Of a DNA stretch of 22,300 nucleotides, positions 18,781-22,300 are shown one piece after another. Each line of letters starts with the position of its first letter. Within the stretch, counting starts at the first letter, position 1. The position numbers and the translations under genes are program-made. Source of the DNA: JAZREA01 sp045660545 (GTDB taxonomy: Bacteria > Bacillota > Clostridia > Monoglobales > Firm-18). A model generated the notes under the pieces. The model did not search any database and was not told the origin of the DNA. It saw only the letters and a list, made by a program, of their open reading frames with translations. Location: the NCBI GenBank assembly GCA_045660545.1, contig JAZREA010000001.1:1-22300 (forward strand), in the 5' to 3' direction.

Positions 18781-20127
18781 ATGAGTAAAATTAATAATGA
18801 ATTGGTGTACATAGAGGTTAATAAAATATATCCGCATCCTAACAATCCAAGAAGAGATGTAGGAGACGTTACAGAGCTTGCGGACAGTATAAAGGTGTGC
18901 GGGGTAATGCAGAATTTGACTGTTGTTCCAAAGGACAAAGATACGTACACAGTTATTATCGGCCACAGACGTCTGGCGGCATCAAAGGCAGCGGGGCTTG
19001 AAAAAGTGCCGTGCGTTATTTCAGACATGGGAGAGAAAGACCAAATTTCTACAATGCTTATGGAAAATATGCAACGTAACGATTTGACAATTTATGAACA
19101 GGCCCAAGGGTTTCAGATGATGATGGAGTTTGGTGAGTCTGTTGAAACAATAGCAGATAAGACCGGTCTTTCTCCGAGTACAGTGCGAAGACGTGTAAAA
19201 CTGTTGAATTTGAATAGTGAGAAATTTTGTGCTGCAGAACAGAGGGGAGGGACCTTGGAAGACTACCTTAAAGTTGCGGAAATTAAAAACGAAAAAGAAA
19301 GAAACAAAGTAACGGACGCCATTGGCACATCTGATTTCAATTGGAAATTAAAAACCGCAATGGAAAAACAGGTATTGAAAGAAACCATGCCTTTGGTGAA
19401 AAAAGAAATGAAAGCGATAGGCGCAGTTAATGACGACAAGATTAGAACTTGGGACGGTAAGTGGCAGACGGTTGTAAGTGTAGCGCTAAAAGACTTTCGC
19501 GAGGGGTGTATAGCAAGTGAAGTAAAAACAGAGGGGACTTATTGCTGGAATGTTTGGAATGATACGACGGTTTATCTATACAAAAAGAAACCAAATGAAA
19601 AAAAGGCACCTGTAAAGAAGAGCAATAAGGAAATTAAGGTTATGGAGACAAACAATCAGCTGAAAGCAATTACAAAAAAGGCGTATGAGTGTCGTAAGGA
19701 ATTTCTGTCTAACTTCTCGGCCTGCAAGAAATATGCTGATGTTTTAAATGAGTGGATGAAAGAGATAATTCTTCGCAGAATATCCGGTATGCCTTATAGT
19801 ACAGAGTGGGCTTTGTTGTGTGAAAAAACAGGAGAGAAATATGAAAGATACAAATACAGTTGCGACCGTGAAAAACTTGATGCTTACCTGCAGGAACATC
19901 CGGAAAATGCACTTGCAGTAATTTTAGATGCATACAGCAACGATTCGGCAGAACTTAGCTATTATAATGCCGGTTACTATGAAACGATGCCTACTTATAG
20001 CGAAAACAAAAGACTCGATTTTATATATGAGTATCTTTGTAAACTTGGTTATGAAATGTCAAGTGAAGAAATAGCTCTTCAAAACGGCACACACGAATTG
20101 TTTGGGAAGAAGGCAAGCAAAAAGTGA
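18781..20127 (+). CDS. ParB/Srx-domain protein with HTH, phage type
   Basis: A 448-residue protein with the ParB N-terminal (CTP-binding fold) domain: NPRRD (22-26), GHRRLAA (61-67; canonical ParB has GERR) and ENMQR (95-99). The ParB-type HTH is at about 120-141 (ETIADKTGLSPSTVRRRVKLL). The remaining 300 residues are not recognised and contain a Cys/Tyr-rich region. No parA gene is beside it, so classical partition is doubtful; phage homologues of this type are widespread and uncharacterised. Start: ATG 18772 is one base after AAAGGA, too close, so ATG 18781 is chosen with a spacing of about 9. The next gene begins within its stop codon. Confidence 0.87.
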   Translation: MSKINNELVYIEVNKIYPHPNNPRRDVGDVTELADSIKVCGVMQNLTVVPKDKDTYTVIIGHRRLAASKAAGLEKVPCVISDMGEKDQISTMLMENMQRNDLTIYEQAQGFQMMMEFGESVETIADKTGLSPSTVRRRVKLLNLNSEKFCAAEQRGGTLEDYLKVAEIKNEKERNKVTDAIGTSDFNWKLKTAMEKQVLKETMPLVKKEMKAIGAVNDDKIRTWDGKWQTVVSVALKDFREGCIASEVKTEGTYCWNVWNDTTVYLYKKKPNEKKAPVKKSNKEIKVMETNNQLKAITKKAYECRKEFLSNFSACKKYADVLNEWMKEIILRRISGMPYSTEWALLCEKTGEKYERYKYSCDREKLDAYLQEHPENALAVILDAYSNDSAELSYYNAGYYETMPTYSENKRLDFIYEYLCKLGYEMSSEEIALQNGTHELFGKKASKK

Positions 20128-20426
20128 TTGTACTTAAGGGAAGTGAAAAAGAGCGCACTCTGATAAACATAGCCAAAAGCGATATTTCAAAAGAGCTTGG
20201 CAGCACAAGGTACATACAGAGGGTAATATCGCAAAAGCGGGGTTACAGGATATGCATTTTGTATGCCGAAAGAAAAACAGGATTCAAAACTGTTACAAGG
20301 CTTGCTGACGGTGAAAATCTCACCGTCAGAGGTCCTTATCTTGTAGTGCACGATGAATACGGAGTGTACAAGGATATAAGCATGGACGACGTGTTTGAAT
20401 TTTTAATTACAGTGGAAGAGGTGTGA
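20124..20426 (+). CDS. Hypothetical phage protein
   Basis: A 100-residue alpha/beta protein starting with GTG that overlaps the ParB-like stop (GTGA). The sequence shows a basic N-terminal half (RYIQRVISQKRGYRICILYAERK) and an acidic end (SMDDVFEFLITVEEV). The SD is weak (AAGG, 12 bases upstream), so translation probably depends on coupling with the gene before it. No family recognised. Confidence 0.65.
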   Translation: MIVLKGSEKERTLINIAKSDISKELGSTRYIQRVISQKRGYRICILYAERKTGFKTVTRLADGENLTVRGPYLVVHDEYGVYKDISMDDVFEFLITVEEV

Positions 20427-20430
20427 AGAA

Positions 20431-20871
20431 ATGACAGAGAGTGAAATGTTAGAAGCTGAAAAGTATTGGTGTGAAAATTGCCTAAATTGGGATAAAGAGC
20501 ATGTACTAATGGACGGATATGCTAAGTGTAAATTGACAGGTACTTTATGCTTTGCACAGGAAAGCGGTAAAGAGTGCAAGTTTTTTGATGTAGCGGAAGA
20601 AAATATAATTGTTACACCTTGTAAGGTGGGGGATACGGTTTATGCTTTGTGGGAAACACCAACAAAAACAAGGTATGTTATATATTGTGCTGAGGTAAAA
20701 GAAATTAGAAGGTGCAAGAAAAACAATAGACTTGCCACTATATACAGACTGGAATCAATTTCATATAGAGGTCGAATAAGAGAATATTATGACTCTGATT
20801 TTGGGGTGTTAGTGTTTTCAAGCTATAAAGAAGCAGAAGCTCATTTGAGAAAGGAAGATGAGGGGAAATGA
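20431..20871 (+). CDS. Phage-type protein with Cys-rich head and SH3-like tail
   Basis: A 146-residue protein. The N-terminal third has four to six cysteines (WCENCLNW ... CKLTGTLCF ... ECKFF), a probable zinc or Fe-S site. The C-terminal part starts CKVGDTVYALWE and includes EVKEIRR and VFSSYKEAEAHL, the small beta-barrel layout frequent in uncharacterised Clostridial phage proteins. GAGGTG precedes ATG 20431 at about 9 bases. Overlaps the next start by four bases (ATGA). Confidence 0.75.
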   Translation: MTESEMLEAEKYWCENCLNWDKEHVLMDGYAKCKLTGTLCFAQESGKECKFFDVAEENIIVTPCKVGDTVYALWETPTKTRYVIYCAEVKEIRRCKKNNRLATIYRLESISYRGRIREYYDSDFGVLVFSSYKEAEAHLRKEDEGK

Positions 20872-21038
20872 AATTGGCGCATTGTAAAAAATGTGAATAT
20901 AGTTATAGATTTTCTTGTTTTCGCCTATGGTTTGTGGGATGCAAATATCCACCATATCAAGGTAGATGGATAAAAGAAATTGAAAGATGTCCAAAAGTTC
21001 AAGACCACCCAACCGAGAAAGGCGGTGTGCAGGAATGA
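20868..21038 (+). CDS. Small Cys-rich protein
   Basis: A 56-residue ORF (MKLAHCKKCEYSYRF...) with CKKC near the N-terminus and three more cysteines, rich in aromatic and basic residues. It is joined by ATGA overlaps to both neighbours, which supports its being real despite its size. GAGGGG lies directly upstream. Probably zinc-binding; function unknown. Confidence 0.65.
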   Translation: MKLAHCKKCEYSYRFSCFRLWFVGCKYPPYQGRWIKEIERCPKVQDHPTEKGGVQE

Positions 21039-21220
21039 ACGACAAAATCGTAACAGTGGTACAGGAAGCATTTGCCGAATGTTATTGTTTAGATGATGTT
21101 GCAAGACTTTATTTTGACATAAGAATGGAATGTGAAAAACAATTAAGTTTTATGAATTTAAGAATTGCCAAAGAAATGAAAGACAATGGCGTTCTTGATG
21201 ATAAAGGCGGTGCGGAGTGA
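21035..21220 (+). CDS. Small helical hypothetical protein
   Basis: A 61-residue acidic helical protein (MNDKIVTVVQEAFAECYCLDDVARLYFDIRMECEKQ...). An ATG at 20987 is in frame but lies inside the preceding gene. ATG 21035 forms the ATGA overlap typical of this cluster and is preferred. No family recognised. Confidence 0.6.
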   Translation: MNDKIVTVVQEAFAECYCLDDVARLYFDIRMECEKQLSFMNLRIAKEMKDNGVLDDKGGAE

Positions 21221-21384
21221 TGGCAACAAACTATGACCAAATACGGAAAATGAGCATTGAAGAAATGGCAAGTTTTATTTGTGGAATTTTTGATGGTTGG
21301 GATGAAAAATTTATATGTGGTGATATAGTTCCTGATTATGACGAGGATAACATAAAAGAATGGCTTGAAAGCGAGGTAGTGTGA
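21220..21384 (+). CDS. Small acidic phage-type protein
   Basis: A 54-residue acidic ORF (MATNYDQIRKMSIEEMASFICG ... EWLESEVV). The pattern NYDQIRKMSIEEMA with a C-terminal WLESEV is one I associate with a frequent family of short prophage proteins; other members usually hold more cysteines between the ends. Its ATG overlaps the preceding TGA by one base (TGATG) and its stop overlaps the next start the same way. Confidence 0.65.
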   Translation: MATNYDQIRKMSIEEMASFICGIFDGWDEKFICGDIVPDYDEDNIKEWLESEVV

Positions 21385-21683
21385 TGGCAAGGTATATTGA
21401 TTGCGACAAATGTTATCACGGCATAGTGTGTGCATACAGGCATCATTATCACGATATGATTACGGATTGCAACCACCACAAACCTATGGCAGATGGTGAG
21501 GAAGTTAGGCACGGAGAATGGGTTATAGATAAGACGAAACACATCGTACACGCAGGTCGCAAAAACTCTACAAAACATATTTCTTACAAGTGTTCAGAGT
21601 GCGGACACAAGGTCGGAAATAATAAGTATTTCAACTTCTGCTCTCGCTGCGGTGCAAAAATGGACGGAGGTAAGGAAGAATGA
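21384..21683 (+). CDS. Zinc-ribbon hypothetical protein
   Basis: A 99-residue protein. The N-terminal part has Cys/His clusters (CDKCYHGIVC, then HHYHD and CNHH). The C-terminal part is a clear zinc ribbon, CSECGHKV ... FCSRCGAKMDGG, a module very common in short Clostridial phage proteins. In-frame GTG 21381 is possible, but ATG 21384 is preferred. The next gene starts in its stop codon (ATGA). Confidence 0.75.
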   Translation: MARYIDCDKCYHGIVCAYRHHYHDMITDCNHHKPMADGEEVRHGEWVIDKTKHIVHAGRKNSTKHISYKCSECGHKVGNNKYFNFCSRCGAKMDGGKEE

Positions 21684-21937
21684 CTTGTAAGGATTGTATA
21701 TTTCGTGTTATGTGCTACAAGCACGAACATTACGGTTACGGGTATGAGTACAACGAAGAACCTTGTGAAATGTTCAAAAACAAAGCTGACTTTGTGGAAG
21801 TGGTTAGATGCGAAAGGTGCGATTACAAAGATGATTGTGCAAGGCAAATGGTACACACTACAAGGGATTATGTGCTTGAACAAAACATATCAACATATAA
21901 CAAAGTTGACTTTTGCAGTTACGGAGAAAGGAAATAA
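21680..21937 (+). CDS. Small Cys-rich protein with two Cys-x2-Cys sites
   Basis: An 85-residue protein with CKDC at the N-terminus, a following Cys/Tyr-rich stretch, then CERCDYKDDC in the second half. It resembles a duplicated zinc knuckle. ATGA overlap with the preceding gene. Function unknown; it ends the run of overlapping small genes. Confidence 0.68.
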   Translation: MTCKDCIFRVMCYKHEHYGYGYEYNEEPCEMFKNKADFVEVVRCERCDYKDDCARQMVHTTRDYVLEQNISTYNKVDFCSYGERK

Positions 21938-21964
21938 AAGAACGATTTTAAGGAGGAAATAAAA

Positions 21965-22114
21965 ATGGCTTATTTTTCAGATGGTTCAATAGAAGAAGAA
22001 ATACTTGCCGATGTTCAATATACGCAACAACAAAAGAATGCAAGTGATATTCAAATTATAAAAGCATTGATTGAAGTGTTAAATTTTTTTACCAATAATC
22101 TTGAAGAACAATAG
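21965..22114 (+). CDS. Small acidic hypothetical protein
   Basis: A 49-residue ORF (MAYFSDGSIEEEILADVQYTQQQKNASD...) with an excellent AAGGAGG about 8 bases before ATG 21965. It is helical and acidic, has no cysteines (unlike its neighbours) and ends in a hydrophobic helix IIKALIEVLNFF. Function unknown. Confidence 0.62.
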   Translation: MAYFSDGSIEEEILADVQYTQQQKNASDIQIIKALIEVLNFFTNNLEEQ

Positions 22115-22218
22115 TAGAAAATTTATTAAACATAGTAGGTAGTTGCAAATGCCTGCGAAATAAAAGAATAGGAGGAACGAGTTGGAATTCCGTTAAATGT
22201 ACATTTCTCCTATATAAA

Positions 22219-22300
22219 ATGAGTGAAAAGATATTTACAAAGAAAGATTTGACAAAAATGTGGAAACGCCCTGTTGAAAGGCAGTACAATATAGCACTAA
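22219..22300 (+). CDS. Partial ORF at the right edge
   Basis: The frame MSEKIFTKKDLTKMWKRPVERQYNIAL is open to the window end. The sequence faintly resembles the N-termini of phage PAPS-reductase-like proteins, which I cannot confirm from 27 residues. ATG 22219 lacks an SD. The strong AGGAGG at about 22170 instead serves a TTG at 22182 that stops after four codons, and the larger frame is open further upstream without a normal start. Start and identity are both uncertain. Confidence 0.35.
   Translation, partial: MSEKIFTKKDLTKMWKRPVERQYNIAL

Larger units (their letters stand above)
11165..22300. mobile_element. Integrated phage-like element (probable prophage, right end outside window)
   Basis: The content and layout are those of a temperate phage or phage-like integrative element. 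It has a tyrosine integrase at a tRNA, a divergent repressor/cro switch with ImmA-type protein, an early region with HNH nucleases, an HUH replication initiator, a ParB-like protein, and many small tightly overlapping ORFs. There are no capsid, tail, terminase, lysis, relaxase or coupling-protein genes inside the window. A complete phage, a satellite and an integrative mobilisable element therefore all remain possible, with prophage the most likely from the small-gene types. Confidence 0.8.

Noticed and set aside
18529..19028. Open frames of 112-145 residues on the minus strand
   Set aside because: They are antisense to the HNH end and the ParB-like gene start; the plus-strand genes have clear domain motifs and SD sequences.

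Overview
The window looks like a chromosomal segment of an endospore-forming member of the Bacillota, most likely class Clostridia. The reasons are a sigma-G gene, a zapA/U32 peptidase/mreBCD/minD gene block, AGGAGG-type ribosome binding sites, frequent GTG and TTG starts, and AT-rich spacers with consensus sigma-A promoters. The genus cannot be told from the sequence alone.

Host part (1-11164). The 5' half of sigG lies at the left edge, with its C-terminus outside the window. Next comes a tightly packed minus-strand operon of ten genes: zapA, a U32 peptidase/hydroxylase, dut, maf, mreB, mreC, mreD, mrdA (PBP2), minD and mgsA. It has one clear promoter (TTGCAA-N17-TATAAT, 9701-9729) and one clear terminator (509-530). 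The genes link Z-ring assembly, rod-shape wall synthesis and division-site control with nucleotide-pool clean-up. minC, minE and rodA are absent from the block. Upstream lie tepA (minus, TTG start, own terminator), hup (plus, own promoter and terminator) and a tRNA-Thr(GGT) gene with a perfect consensus promoter.

Mobile element (about 11165 to beyond 22300). A tyrosine-recombinase element, most likely a prophage or phage-like element, sits directly behind the 3' end of tRNA-Thr. Its minus-strand lysogeny arm reads repressor, immA, a small membrane/Zn-site protein, a multi-pass membrane protein, integrase. The plus-strand early arm reads cro-like gene, small HTH protein, PnuC-like protein, HNH nuclease, small ORFs, HUH replication initiator, a second HNH nuclease, a ParB-like protein, then a chain of small Cys-rich proteins joined by ATGA overlaps. 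No structural genes are in view, so a complete phage is not proven.

Regulation is the most interesting part. (1) Between repressor and cro, near-identical 13-bp operators lie exactly inside the 17-bp spacers of both divergent promoters, with further copies in the cro leader and cro coding sequence. (2) A likely unannotated small RNA is encoded on the minus strand at about 16684-16756, with a TTGACT-N17-TATAAT promoter and an intrinsic terminator. Its 5' end is complementary to a motif found just upstream of the Shine-Dalgarno (SD) sequence of BOTH the rep gene and the integrase gene. This suggests one RNA that silences excision/integration and replication together. (3) A 24-bp leader stem with an anti-SD in its loop precedes the small HTH gene. 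(4) The immA ribosome binding site is buried in a long dyad.
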